A model generated the notes under the pieces. It worked only from the letters and a program-made list of their open reading frames with translations. It had not been told where the DNA came from and did no database searches. This document shows, one piece after another, positions 26,770 to 34,996 of a stretch of DNA of 64,000 nt (positions within the stretch are counted from its first letter, which is position 1; each line of letters starts with the position of its first letter). A program made the translations under genes and the position numbers. This DNA comes from Xanthomonas arboricola pv. guizotiae (lineage in GTDB: Bacteria; Pseudomonadota; Gammaproteobacteria; Xanthomonadales; Xanthomonadaceae): contig NZ_MDSK01000003.1 in assembly GCF_002940205.1 (NCBI RefSeq), positions 124,001 through 188,000 on the forward strand. The letters are read 5' to 3'.

Positions 26770-26955
26770 GCAACCAGTCAACCGCGCCAGCAGCACCCGT
26801 GCGTGGGCCAGCCGTACCCGAGCCTCGGCAACTTTGGGTAGCCGATCGTGGTGCATGACCAGTGGGCGTGCACGGTCGTTCCAGGCATGCGTGCGCTCGA
26901 CCACCCGATGCTTGGCCAGCATCACAATCCGCGGAACTCCCGGTGGGCGGACCAT
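26770..26955 (-). pseudogene. C-terminal remnant of IS5-type transposase
   Basis: A translated fragment of about 60 residues, with KHRVVERTHAWNDRARPLVM and HHDRLPKVAEARVRLAHARV, matches the end of IS5/IS1031-type transposases (the WVVERTHAW...LVMHHDR region). The rest of the transposase and clear terminal repeats are absent. The fragment ends at a run of G residues (about 26759-26766) and is in the same open frame as pepQ. It sits between pepQ and the effector gene, consistent with insertion-linked acquisition of the latter. Confidence 0.75.
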
Positions 26956-27035
26956 TCAGATGGGCTGGTCGTGAGGAGGTACAGTTATTGTGGTTTATAT
27001 GAACACCCTCTGAGAGCGCGTCGCGCCATGCACTC

Positions 27036-27097
27036 TTCGCAGCTGGAAGAGCTTCTTCGGCTGTGTGTCGGGATGCAGCGTGTATGTCCACTAGCGT
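27036..27097 (+). promoter_or_regulatory. HrpX-dependent promoter: PIP box plus -10
   Basis: A perfect plant-inducible-promoter box, TTCGC-N15-TTCGG, lies at 27036-27060. A -10 motif of the YANNRT type (TAGCGT) is at 27092-27097, 31 bases beyond the box. This is the spacing established for HrpX-regulated genes in Xanthomonas (30-32 bases). It lies 118 bases before the start of the downstream gene and on its strand, with no other gene between. Confidence 0.9.
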
Positions 27098-27214
27098 GGT
27101 CGCACTGATGCGGTCAGGCATGACGGAGACGAATGATTCAAACCAATGCGATCTGTGTGGAATTTTCCGTTTGTCGCCATTGCGCCAACACACTCGACTA
27201 AAGGCTAGCAGCTC

Positions 27215-28831
27215 ATGTCACGGCTTCCCACTTCTTCGTCGTCCAGTGCGCCTTCAACGAGCCGGGTGCCGGTCGATGATCCGGCGTATCAGCAGCATGA
27301 TGCGGAACCCGCCTCGTCGCCGCAATCCGAGACCCCCGCTCACGTCGGCGCCGGTCCGCTGGCTGGCCTTTCTTCCCGGCCTCGGTCTCCGTCGCGTTAC
27401 CGTGCTCACTCATCTTCACCTGTCCACGGTCACGCGGCTGGCACTGCCAGTGCGGCGGCTCCGTCCTCTGCGGAGGTAGTTGATATCGTGGCCTGGGCCG
27501 ATTCAATGCGCGCATTGCAGATCCACGAGGATTTGCAAATGGTGGGGGCATACGAATCGTCGCCGCGCGCTCTCGGGGAGCGAATCGATCATTGGCTGAC
27601 AGATGCCTGCCAGCCGTGCCTGGAAAATCCGCATGCGTTCGATACTGAGTTTAACGCGGGCCAATTTTCCGAGCTTCTCAATAAGCGCTATGAAGCAACA
27701 GCGAACCAGTCGGAAATTGAGAAGGGTGAGGTGCTGCAGCTGGGAGCGGAAGTCATCAACGCCGTCGCAGCAGATCCTGAATTGCGCGCGCTGGTCTTTG
27801 CGATGGCTGAGAGTGCGCTTGGGACATGCGATGACAACGTTTCAACCGGATTTTCGGCCATTGTCAATACTGTTCGTAATCACCAGTTGTCGCTAGCCGT
27901 GAAGCAAGGAAGGCTCGATGCTGCCGGGTTGCAGGCTTGGGCGGGGCAGCAGTTCCGTCTGGATACGCTTGAGTCGGAAGTGCATCGTTTCATCCACCAG
28001 TCCATTGAAGCCTGTAAGACAGAGCTTGAAGGGTATGCATCGGATCCGGATGAAGTTCAACGACAGGCCTGCTTGACGGCTATCCAACGCGGCACATCAA
28101 CCCTGTTGCAGAGTTTGCCGCAACTGGCTCCATTTGATTCGAGGATCGGCGAGCTGATGGCCAGGATTGATCAATCAGGGCCTTCAGACGCGATGTTTGC
28201 GCAGGAAGTTGCCGATGTGTGTTCCGACATTGTTGCGAGGTACGAGTCAGGGCAAATTGAACCCATACCGAGTGACCCCGTGTCGCAAAATCTTGTTCAG
28301 TGGATGCAATATATCGCTCAATATCGGCAAAATTATCGTCGGCTACCACCAGTAAGTGATGAGCAAGCACTCAGGACGGCGGAGCTTATGAATAGGTTGA
28401 ATATGCTTACAGATGAACCGGTAGAAACGATGATGCATGCCAAGGTAATGTTGCGAGAGGAGCTTGATCTGCCGAACGTGCCTTCATCAATGATATTCAA
28501 TACCGTCAGTGTGTTGACCAATGACGATTTTGCAACGCTGGCAAGCGCTGTTCGCGCGCGTGAACGGGATAAGGATACATTCGGCGACTATCTGTTGGCT
28601 AACGAGACGTGGAGAACAGGGGTCAAGCAGCTGTATGCCGATGAATACGAGGCATTGATGAAGCCGTTCGAAAATGATCCATTTTGGGACGCGGAACCAG
28701 GGCCCGGCGATGATGCGCATGTGGCTCAGATGTTAAGGTATAACGAACTTGCTGCAGATTATCAGAATCGCAAGAATGCGGCCGAAAACGCCTGGCTTCG
28801 GGAAAAAGTCCGTTCAGATGTACCTGGTTAG
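27215..28831 (+). CDS. Putative type III effector, LRR-less NEL-type E3 ubiquitin ligase
   Basis: A 538-residue protein. Residues 1-85 are Ser/Pro/Ala-rich, as in type III secretion signals. The rest resembles the NEL domain of IpaH/SspH ligases. A C-D-D triplet with candidate catalytic Cys205 sits in FAMAESALGTCDDNVSTGFS, matching the IpaH FAVAADATESCEDRV region. QQFRLDTLE matches MFRLEILE. The end (MMHAKVMLREELDLP, LASAVRARERDKDTFGDYL, LYADEYEALMKPF) follows the IpaH C-terminal order. No leucine-rich repeats precede it, and about 125 residues (roughly 270-395) look inserted. A PIP box lies upstream, with AAAGG ten bases before the ATG. GC is visibly lower than in neighbours. The NEL call is by eye; an effector of another kind is possible. 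Confidence 0.8.
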   Translation: MSRLPTSSSSSAPSTSRVPVDDPAYQQHDAEPASSPQSETPAHVGAGPLAGLSSRPRSPSRYRAHSSSPVHGHAAGTASAAAPSSAEVVDIVAWADSMRALQIHEDLQMVGAYESSPRALGERIDHWLTDACQPCLENPHAFDTEFNAGQFSELLNKRYEATANQSEIEKGEVLQLGAEVINAVAADPELRALVFAMAESALGTCDDNVSTGFSAIVNTVRNHQLSLAVKQGRLDAAGLQAWAGQQFRLDTLESEVHRFIHQSIEACKTELEGYASDPDEVQRQACLTAIQRGTSTLLQSLPQLAPFDSRIGELMARIDQSGPSDAMFAQEVADVCSDIVARYESGQIEPIPSDPVSQNLVQWMQYIAQYRQNYRRLPPVSDEQALRTAELMNRLNMLTDEPVETMMHAKVMLREELDLPNVPSSMIFNTVSVLTNDDFATLASAVRARERDKDTFGDYLLANETWRTGVKQLYADEYEALMKPFENDPFWDAEPGPGDDAHVAQMLRYNELAADYQNRKNAAENAWLREKVRSDVPG

Positions 28832-29013
28832 CCAAAGCCACAGGTGTCAATCCCGATGAATGGCGGACGTGTCGTGGACACTTGAGTATGCCTTGCGGGG
28901 GGCCGGTGAACCGGACAGGTGTCTACATACTCAGAACCGCCGTGTGTACGAGTGGTACACGCCGATTCCCAGCACTGGCCTGCCGGTGGGCGCAGTCGTT
29001 TTGATAGTCACTC
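28832..29013. other. Gap downstream of effector with small inverted repeats
   Basis: This 182-base gap contains GTGTC-GTG-GACAC (about 28867-28880). It also has a pair TGAGTATG / CATACTCA about 50 bases apart that encloses a small CCGG hairpin. These may be remains of a mobile element end or the effector mRNA 3' structure. No T-tract terminator is seen. Confidence 0.4.
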
Positions 29014-29361
29014 TCAGCCGGCCATGTGCTCTTCGGCGATCCAGGCGCGCAGGCGCAGGCGATGCGGCTCGGACATGCTCAGGAACCGAAAGCCGGCCCA
29101 GGCCTGGCCGGGCGCGTGCGCCGCATCCGACCACAGCAGGTGCACGCCGACATCGATCTCGGTGGCGCGGCCGATGCGCTCGGGCAGGCTGAAGCGCAAT
29201 TGATACAGGGCGTCGTCATGCAGCGGAACCGAGGCCAGCAGCAGCATGCCGGTTTCGGACACGTTGCCGACGCGGCCGATCTGCGCCTCGCTGAGCATGT
29301 CGATGACCGGCACCAGGTCGCTGGGCTGGCGGCGCGGCGCGCGGCGGGTGTCCTGGATCAT
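29014..29361 (-). CDS. PilZ domain protein
   Basis: A protein of about 115 residues consisting of one PilZ domain, a cyclic-di-GMP-binding fold. The RxxxR-like N-terminal region is DTRRAPRRQPSDLVPVIDML. The second motif appears as GRVGNVSETGMLLLAS (NxSxxG type), then WAGFRFLSM. It may link c-di-GMP to motility or surface behaviour. The start overlaps the stop codon of the DUF1631 gene (ATGA), so the two are translationally coupled. Confidence 0.88.
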   Translation of the reverse strand: MIQDTRRAPRRQPSDLVPVIDMLSEAQIGRVGNVSETGMLLLASVPLHDDALYQLRFSLPERIGRATEIDVGVHLLWSDAAHAPGQAWAGFRFLSMSEPHRLRLRAWIAEEHMAG

Positions 29362-31781
29362 GGGCAAGCCTCTGCAGGGGAATGGCCGGCCAGACTGCGC
29401 AGGGTCCGCACGGTGGCGTGCCAGGCGCGATCGATCAGCCGCGATTTTTCTTCCACCAGCAGCCGCGCCTGGCCACTGGCCATCAGCCTTGCTAGGCCGT
29501 CGAGCGAGTGGTCGCCCACCTTTTGCCCGCGTTGATTGACGAACAGCGCGTTGCCGGTCATCGGGCTGTACCAGGACAGCCGTTGCCGGCGCAGGTCGCC
29601 CTGCTGGTTGATCACGAACTCGAACCAGCTGCCGAACGGCAGGCTGCGCAGCTGCATGTAGCAGGCTTCTTCGGCCGGCGAACGCGGGCCGGCGACGTCC
29701 TTGCGCGGTGCGCTGTCGCCCTGGTCGCCCAGCCGCGAGCGCGCCTTGAGCCTGGCGGCGAGCTCGGTGCGCGAGGTCATCTCGTCCTCGCCGCCCGGCG
29801 TGGACAGGCGCCGCGCAATCGCCGCCGCTTCATCGTGGTGATAGCCGACCTGCAGCAGTGCGGTTTCGATCTCGCTGCCGAGCGCGATGTCGGCAGGTTG
29901 CCCCTTGCCACGGCAGGTGACTTCGGCGATGCGCGCGGTCAGGGCCTGGCGCTCGTCCCATTCGGGCGATTGCTCGCCCTGGCGCAGCAGCGTCAGCGTC
30001 AGCACGTCCGACCATGCCTGACGCAGCAGCGCCTGCACGAAGCGTGGCGGGACGCTCTGCTCGCACAGCTGCTCGATGCGCGCCCCGGCCTGCTGCTTGG
30101 CCGACTCCAGCCGCTCCTTGCCGCGCGCCGCATCCACATGGCGGCGCTCGGCGAGGTCGGCCCTGCGCGCCAATGTGCGCAGATGCGCCTGGATATCGTC
30201 GTTGGCCGCGGCGAACACGGCCTCGTCGCCCTGGTAGTCGTTGACGACCTTGTCCACCGCGCTGCCCAGCTTGTGCAGCAGCTGCGGGTCGACATCGTCG
30301 TCGCCCAGCCAGACCGCGCCGGACTCGGCCACGGTGTTGAGCAATTCGCGCACCGGGTGCTGGTCGCGCACGAAGAAATGCGTATCGGCCAAGGCCGCGC
30401 GCACCACCGGCACCTGCAACTTGGCGAGCATGGCCTGCGCCGGGGTATGCTCGCGCACGTCGCGTTGCATCTGCGCGTAGAGCAGGCCGAGCAGATCGAA
30501 GGTGTCGGTGTCCTGCGGCGACAGCGCGGCGTCGGGGCCGTGTTGCGCCCGCAGCAACGCCAGCAGCTGGCGCTGCACCGCATCGATGCCGGTGGGCTGC
30601 GCCGCCGCCGCTGCCTGTGTCGCCAGCGGTGCCTGCAGGCTGGCCAGTGCGTCGCTGACGGCGGCGTTGGGCACGGCCGTGGAGGCGAGCCGGGGAGATG
30701 CTTTTTCGGGTATTGCCTGCGCGCTGGTCGCAGGCGCTGCGCCGTGATTTGCAGAGCTTTGATTCGCAGCTAGACCTACGTTGCCGGTCGCCTGCGACCG
30801 GCGCGCCGACGACATCAGGCTGCCCAGCGCCTGCACTGCATCGCTCAGGGCAGGTGTCGCCTGCCCACCGTAGGTCGCCGCTGCCAGTGTCATCGGCATG
30901 GCGGGCGGATCCAGCAGGGCGCTCTGCCACGGTGTCGGTGCCGCTTGCCCGCTCCAGCCGGTTGCAGGCCGCCCGTTGCGCGGCGGCAGCGCGCGTGTGC
31001 TGGCGGCCGCAGCATCCTTCGCTGCGGTGGCGGCTGCAGGCGCCGCGCGCCGCGTCTGCACCTGGGTGGGCTTGACCAGGTACGGGTGATAGATCAGACC
31101 CGGCAGGATGCCTTCCTGCGCGAGCGTGCCGTTGGCGCGCTCGTACAGATCGTTCAAACGCTCGATGACCTGACGCTCGAACACGCGGTACAGCGTCAGC
31201 TGCCCATCCAGGCTCAGTCCCAGCGTCTCGCCGCACTGGCGCAGCACGCGGCACAAGGCGTACGGGCCCAGCGGCACTGCTTCCAGTTCGAACTCGGCCA
31301 CCGCGCCGATCACCGCCACCCGCTGCGCCAGCAATTGCAGCGCATCGGCGCGGCGGGAGGTTTCGCGGCGCGCGATCTCGCTGAGCACGATATCGCGATC
31401 GATATCGGTGTCCTCCACCAGGGTGAGCATCTGCGGATGCGCTGAGGCATCGGCTGCTGGCATCAGCGACGGGCGATCGCGCAGCGTGGCCAGGTCCTGC
31501 GCCAGCTGCTGCAGGAACGCCTGCGGAAACCGATCGATGTGGTCGCGCAGGTCACGTGTCTGCGCATAGGTTTCGGCCTGGATCTGGCTGTTGCGGGCAT
31601 GCTCGGCCTGATGCAGCAGCTCGCGTTCCAGCTCGACGATGGTCAGCCGCAGCGGCCCGCTGAGCGCCTGCACGCAATGCGCGTGCAGCGCGGCGAGCAG
31701 GCGCCGCCCGCGCGCGGAAACCGGCGCATCGGCGATCGGGCCGCTGAGCGTGTGCTGCAGGGAGGAGGCGGGAGTGGACAT
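29358..31781 (-). CDS. DUF1631-family protein
   Basis: A large cytosolic protein of 807 residues, matching the DUF1631 family of gammaproteobacteria. It has helical N- and C-terminal parts and a low-complexity Ala/Pro/Gln-rich middle (about residues 230-400). There is no recognised catalytic motif. The C-terminal segment YMQLRSLPFGSWFEFVINQQ, then RLSWYSPMTGNALFVNQRGQ, resembles a PilZ-like barrel. With the coupled downstream PilZ gene this hints at a role in c-di-GMP signalling, which is inference. Starts upstream of 31781 add unconserved sequence. Confidence 0.85.
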   Translation of the reverse strand: MSTPASSLQHTLSGPIADAPVSARGRRLLAALHAHCVQALSGPLRLTIVELERELLHQAEHARNSQIQAETYAQTRDLRDHIDRFPQAFLQQLAQDLATLRDRPSLMPAADASAHPQMLTLVEDTDIDRDIVLSEIARRETSRRADALQLLAQRVAVIGAVAEFELEAVPLGPYALCRVLRQCGETLGLSLDGQLTLYRVFERQVIERLNDLYERANGTLAQEGILPGLIYHPYLVKPTQVQTRRAAPAAATAAKDAAAASTRALPPRNGRPATGWSGQAAPTPWQSALLDPPAMPMTLAAATYGGQATPALSDAVQALGSLMSSARRSQATGNVGLAANQSSANHGAAPATSAQAIPEKASPRLASTAVPNAAVSDALASLQAPLATQAAAAAQPTGIDAVQRQLLALLRAQHGPDAALSPQDTDTFDLLGLLYAQMQRDVREHTPAQAMLAKLQVPVVRAALADTHFFVRDQHPVRELLNTVAESGAVWLGDDDVDPQLLHKLGSAVDKVVNDYQGDEAVFAAANDDIQAHLRTLARRADLAERRHVDAARGKERLESAKQQAGARIEQLCEQSVPPRFVQALLRQAWSDVLTLTLLRQGEQSPEWDERQALTARIAEVTCRGKGQPADIALGSEIETALLQVGYHHDEAAAIARRLSTPGGEDEMTSRTELAARLKARSRLGDQGDSAPRKDVAGPRSPAEEACYMQLRSLPFGSWFEFVINQQGDLRRQRLSWYSPMTGNALFVNQRGQKVGDHSLDGLARLMASGQARLLVEEKSRLIDRAWHATVRTLRSLAGHSPAEACP

Positions 31782-32003
31782 CCGGGGGAGGCGGGCTCGG
31801 TGCGAGGCGTGAGCTATGTAGCATGTTTTCCCGCCGGGCAGCGACCGCGCGGGCGCAAGACGCGCCTTGCCAGCTACGGTCGCCACCCTGACGCGGACGG
31901 CGCGCGTGGCGCGGCTCGCTGGATCTGCGCGCCAATGCCGTCGCGTGCGCTATCGATCACAGCGTGGCGTGCTGGCTGCTGTGCCGCCACGCGATCGCCG
32001 CGC

Positions 32004-33161
32004 TCAGCCCAGAAACAGCTCGACCACGTCATTGGTGAAGCGGCGGCCCAGCTCGGTCGGCACCACGCGTCCGTCCTGCGCGGTCATCCAGCCTTGCGCG
32101 ATCGCACGCGCCACGGGCAACTCGATGACCGACGCGGCCAGGCCGGTGGAGACTTCGAAGTCGCGCAGGGCGAAGCCCTCGTGCAGGCGCAGCAGGTTGA
32201 GCATGTATTCGAACGGCAGCCGCTCGCGCGGCACGATCTCGTCGCCGCCGATCGATGCCGCACTGCCGGCGCTGGCCAGGTAACTCTGCGGGTGCTTGTG
32301 CTTCCAGCGTCGCAGCACATGCTGTTCGGCGCCGGAACTGATCTTGCCATGCGCCCCGGCGCCGATGCCCAGGTAATCGCCAAAGCGCCAGTAATTGAGA
32401 TTGTGCGCGCATTGCCGCCCGGGCCTGGCGTAGGCGCTCACTTCGTACTGCGCGTAGCCGGCCTCGGCCAGCAGGCGCTGGCAATGCTCCTGCATGTCCC
32501 AGGCCGCATCGTCGTCGGGAATGCCCTTGGGCGGCCGCGCGAAGAACACCGTGTTCGGCTCCAGCGTGAGCTGGTAATGCGACAGGTGGGTGGGCTGCAG
32601 CGCGAAGGCGCGTTCGAGATCGCGCTCGGCCTGTGCCAGGGTCTGCTCGGGCAGCGCGTACATCAGGTCGATATTGAAATTGTCGTAGCCGGCGTCCTGC
32701 GCCAGCTTGATCGCACGCTCGGCCTCGGCACTGTCGTGGATGCGACCCAGCCGCTGCAGCGCCACATCGTCGAAGGTCTGCACGCCGAAGCTCAGGCGGT
32801 TCACGCCGGCGGCGCGATAGCCGTCGAAGCGGCCATGTTCGGCGGTGCCTGGATTGGTTTCCAGGGTGATCTCCAGATTCGGTGCAAAGCGCAGCCGCGC
32901 GGCCGCCGCCTGCAGAAACCGCTCGATGGCCTGGGGCGGAAACAGGCTCGGCGTGCCGCCGCCGAAGAACACCGAATGCACCACGCGCCCCCACACCAGC
33001 GGCAGGTCCGCATCCAGGTCGCGGATCAACGCATCCACGTAGTCCTCGAACGGCAGCACGCCCTTGGCCGCATGCGAGTTGAAATCGCAGTACGGGCATT
33101 TGCGCACGCACCAGGGCAGGTGCACGTAAAGCGACAGCGGCGATGGAATCAGGTCGGGCAC
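32004..33161 (-). CDS. hemW: Radical SAM heme chaperone HemW
   Basis: A 385-residue radical SAM protein related to oxygen-independent coproporphyrinogen oxidase, now regarded as a heme chaperone. The Fe-S motif CVRKCPYC is in SLYVHLPWCVRKCPYCDFNS. The SAM-binding GGG is FFGGGTPSLF, and the family segments NRLSFGVQTFDD and FNIDLMYALPEQT are present. The GTG at 33161 gives a start 16 bases after the rdgB stop; no ATG is better placed. The order rph-VOC-rdgB-hemW is operon-like, with tight overlaps. Cytosolic. Confidence 0.94.
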   Translation of the reverse strand: MPDLIPSPLSLYVHLPWCVRKCPYCDFNSHAAKGVLPFEDYVDALIRDLDADLPLVWGRVVHSVFFGGGTPSLFPPQAIERFLQAAAARLRFAPNLEITLETNPGTAEHGRFDGYRAAGVNRLSFGVQTFDDVALQRLGRIHDSAEAERAIKLAQDAGYDNFNIDLMYALPEQTLAQAERDLERAFALQPTHLSHYQLTLEPNTVFFARPPKGIPDDDAAWDMQEHCQRLLAEAGYAQYEVSAYARPGRQCAHNLNYWRFGDYLGIGAGAHGKISSGAEQHVLRRWKHKHPQSYLASAGSAASIGGDEIVPRERLPFEYMLNLLRLHEGFALRDFEVSTGLAASVIELPVARAIAQGWMTAQDGRVVPTELGRRFTNDVVELFLG

Positions 33162-33177
33162 TGCATCAGGCCATGGT

Positions 33178-33777
33178 TCACAGCGACAGGGCGTGCAGCT
33201 TGTGCTGCAGCGTGGCCAGCGCCACCGCACGGTGGCTCAGCCGGTTCTTCAGCGCGGTATCCATCTCCGCAGCGGTCAGGCCATGCACCGGATCCAGGAA
33301 CACCGGGTTGTAGCCAAAGCCGCCCGTGCCGCGTGGTTCGGTGGTGATCACCCCTTCCCAGCTGCCTTCGGCGATCAGCGGCTGCGGATCTTGCGGATGA
33401 CGCAGCAGCACGATCACCGCGTAAAACCGCGCGCTGCGGCGCTCGGCCGGCACGGCGCGCATGGCGTCGAGCAGCTTGGCGTTGTTGGCCTGGGCATCGG
33501 TCGGGCTGCCGGCATAGCGCGCGCTGTACAGGCCGGGTGCGCCGCCGAGCGCATCGACGATCAGGCCGGAGTCGTCGGCCAGTGCCGGCAGGCCGGTGAC
33601 CGCGCTGGCATGGCGTGCCTTGATCAAGGCGTTCTCGACGAAGGTCAGGCCGGTTTCCGGCACATCGTCCACGCCGAGTTCGCCTTGCGCCACGATGCGC
33701 AGCGGCAGGTCGGCGAGCATGGCGCGCAGTTCTTCCAGCTTGCCGGCGTTGCCGCTGGCCAGGACCAGTTGTTTCAT
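33178..33777 (-). CDS. rdgB: Non-canonical purine NTP pyrophosphatase (RdgB/HAM1)
   Basis: A 199-residue house-cleaning enzyme hydrolysing dITP/dXTP/XTP to monophosphates. Conserved segments are [18 protein letters not shown] (substrate-binding N-terminus), [34 protein letters not shown] with the metal-binding Asp pair, and GFGYNPVFL. The ATG at 33777 overlaps the VOC gene stop by four bases. It precedes hemW, as in E. coli. Confidence 0.97.
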   Translation of the reverse strand: MKQLVLASGNAGKLEELRAMLADLPLRIVAQGELGVDDVPETGLTFVENALIKARHASAVTGLPALADDSGLIVDALGGAPGLYSARYAGSPTDAQANNAKLLDAMRAVPAERRSARFYAVIVLLRHPQDPQPLIAEGSWEGVITTEPRGTGGFGYNPVFLDPVHGLTAAEMDTALKNRLSHRAVALATLQHKLHALSL

Positions 33778-34166
33778 TGCTTGGGCTCCAGCAGGTCCCA
33801 CTTGGTGCCGTACAGATCGCGAAACACCACGACCGTGCCGTACGGTTCCTCGCGCGGGGTTTCCAGGAATTCCACCCCGAACGCCTGCATCGCCGCATGG
33901 TCGCGCCAGAAGTCGTCGGTGTAGAGGAAATGATCCACCCGCCCACCGGTCTGGTCGCCGATGCGCGCGCGTTGCGCGGCGTCGGCCGGCTGCGCGAGCA
34001 GCAAGCCGGCGTCCTGCGCACCGCCCGGGCCGATCACTAGCCAGCGCTTGCCGTCATCGAGCGGGCGATCCTGCAGCACCTGGAAACCCAGCGCGCCGGT
34101 GTACCAGGCAATCGCCGCGTCATAGTCGGCAACCAGCAAGGTGGTCAGGGCGATACGACGGCTCAT
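33774..34166 (-). CDS. VOC (glyoxalase/bleomycin-resistance fold) protein
   Basis: A 130-residue vicinal-oxygen-chelate-fold protein. It has [20 protein letters not shown] at the N-terminus, [30 protein letters not shown] and [14 protein letters not shown] at the end. Metal-ligand positions are only partly clear, so the reaction is unknown; it need not be a glyoxalase. Start and stop overlap rph and rdgB by four bases each, so it belongs to the rph-rdgB-hemW operon. Confidence 0.88.
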   Translation of the reverse strand: MSRRIALTTLLVADYDAAIAWYTGALGFQVLQDRPLDDGKRWLVIGPGGAQDAGLLLAQPADAAQRARIGDQTGGRVDHFLYTDDFWRDHAAMQAFGVEFLETPREEPYGTVVVFRDLYGTKWDLLEPKQ

Positions 34167-34888
34167 CCGGCCAGCGCAGCGCGTTGCAGGGCGAACAGCT
34201 CGCCCATGCCCCTTTCGGCGAGTGCGAGCAGCGCATTGAGTTCGTCGCGACGGAAGGCGTGGCCTTCGGCGGTGCCCTGCAGCTCGATGAAGCCGCCACC
34301 GTCATTCATCACCACATTCATGTCGGTGTCGCAGTCGCTGTCTTCCGGGTAGTCCAGATCCAGCACCGGCTCGCCGCGATAGATGCCCACCGACACCGCC
34401 GCCACCGCGCCGATCAGCGGATGCTTCTTGATGTCGCCACGCTTGAGCAGCAGGTTCACCGCATCGGCCAGCGCCACGTAGGCGCCGGTGATCGCGGCGG
34501 TGCGGGTGCCGCCATCGGCCTGCAGCACGTCGCAGTCCAGGGTGATGGTGCGCTCGCCCAGCGCATTGCGATCCACGCAGGCGCGCAGTGCGCGGCCGAT
34601 CAGGCGCTGGATTTCCAGCGTGCGTCCGCCCTGCTTGCCACGTGCGGCTTCGCGGTCGGAGCGGGTGTGGGTGGAGCGCGGCAACATGCCGTATTCGGCG
34701 GTCACCCAGCCTTCGCCCTTGCCGCGCAGGAACCCCGGCACGCGGTTTTCCACGCTGGCGGTGCACAGCACGCGGGTATCGCCGAAGCTGACCAGCACCG
34801 AGCCTTCGGCGTGACGGGTGAAGGCGCGTTCGATGCGCACCGGGCGCAGCTGGTCGGCCGTGCGGCCGCTGGGACGGGAAAAGGTCAT
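34163..34888 (-). CDS. rph: Ribonuclease PH
   Basis: A 241-residue phosphorolytic 3'-5' exoribonuclease that trims tRNA precursors. The N-terminus [17 protein letters not shown] is typical. [20 protein letters not shown] contains the RNA- and phosphate-binding Arg residues, and [21 protein letters not shown] carries the catalytic Asp region. Length is typical. First gene of the rph-VOC-rdgB-hemW run; divergent from the YicC-family gene. Confidence 0.98.
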   Translation of the reverse strand: MTFSRPSGRTADQLRPVRIERAFTRHAEGSVLVSFGDTRVLCTASVENRVPGFLRGKGEGWVTAEYGMLPRSTHTRSDREAARGKQGGRTLEIQRLIGRALRACVDRNALGERTITLDCDVLQADGGTRTAAITGAYVALADAVNLLLKRGDIKKHPLIGAVAAVSVGIYRGEPVLDLDYPEDSDCDTDMNVVMNDGGGFIELQGTAEGHAFRRDELNALLALAERGMGELFALQRAALAG

Positions 34889-34996
34889 GCGATGAGTCCG
34901 GAAGTCGGGAGGTGGTCTGGGTCGGCGCGTGGCGGGGCGGTCAGCCAGCGCGGGCCGCTAGGGTACCATTCGCGCTTTGAAGGCACGGGACTGACG

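Noticed and set aside
25360-26955. 531-residue PepQ with an N-terminal extension
   Set aside because: The extra 90 residues are a transposase remnant plus unconserved sequence; PepQ starts at 26685 by family length.
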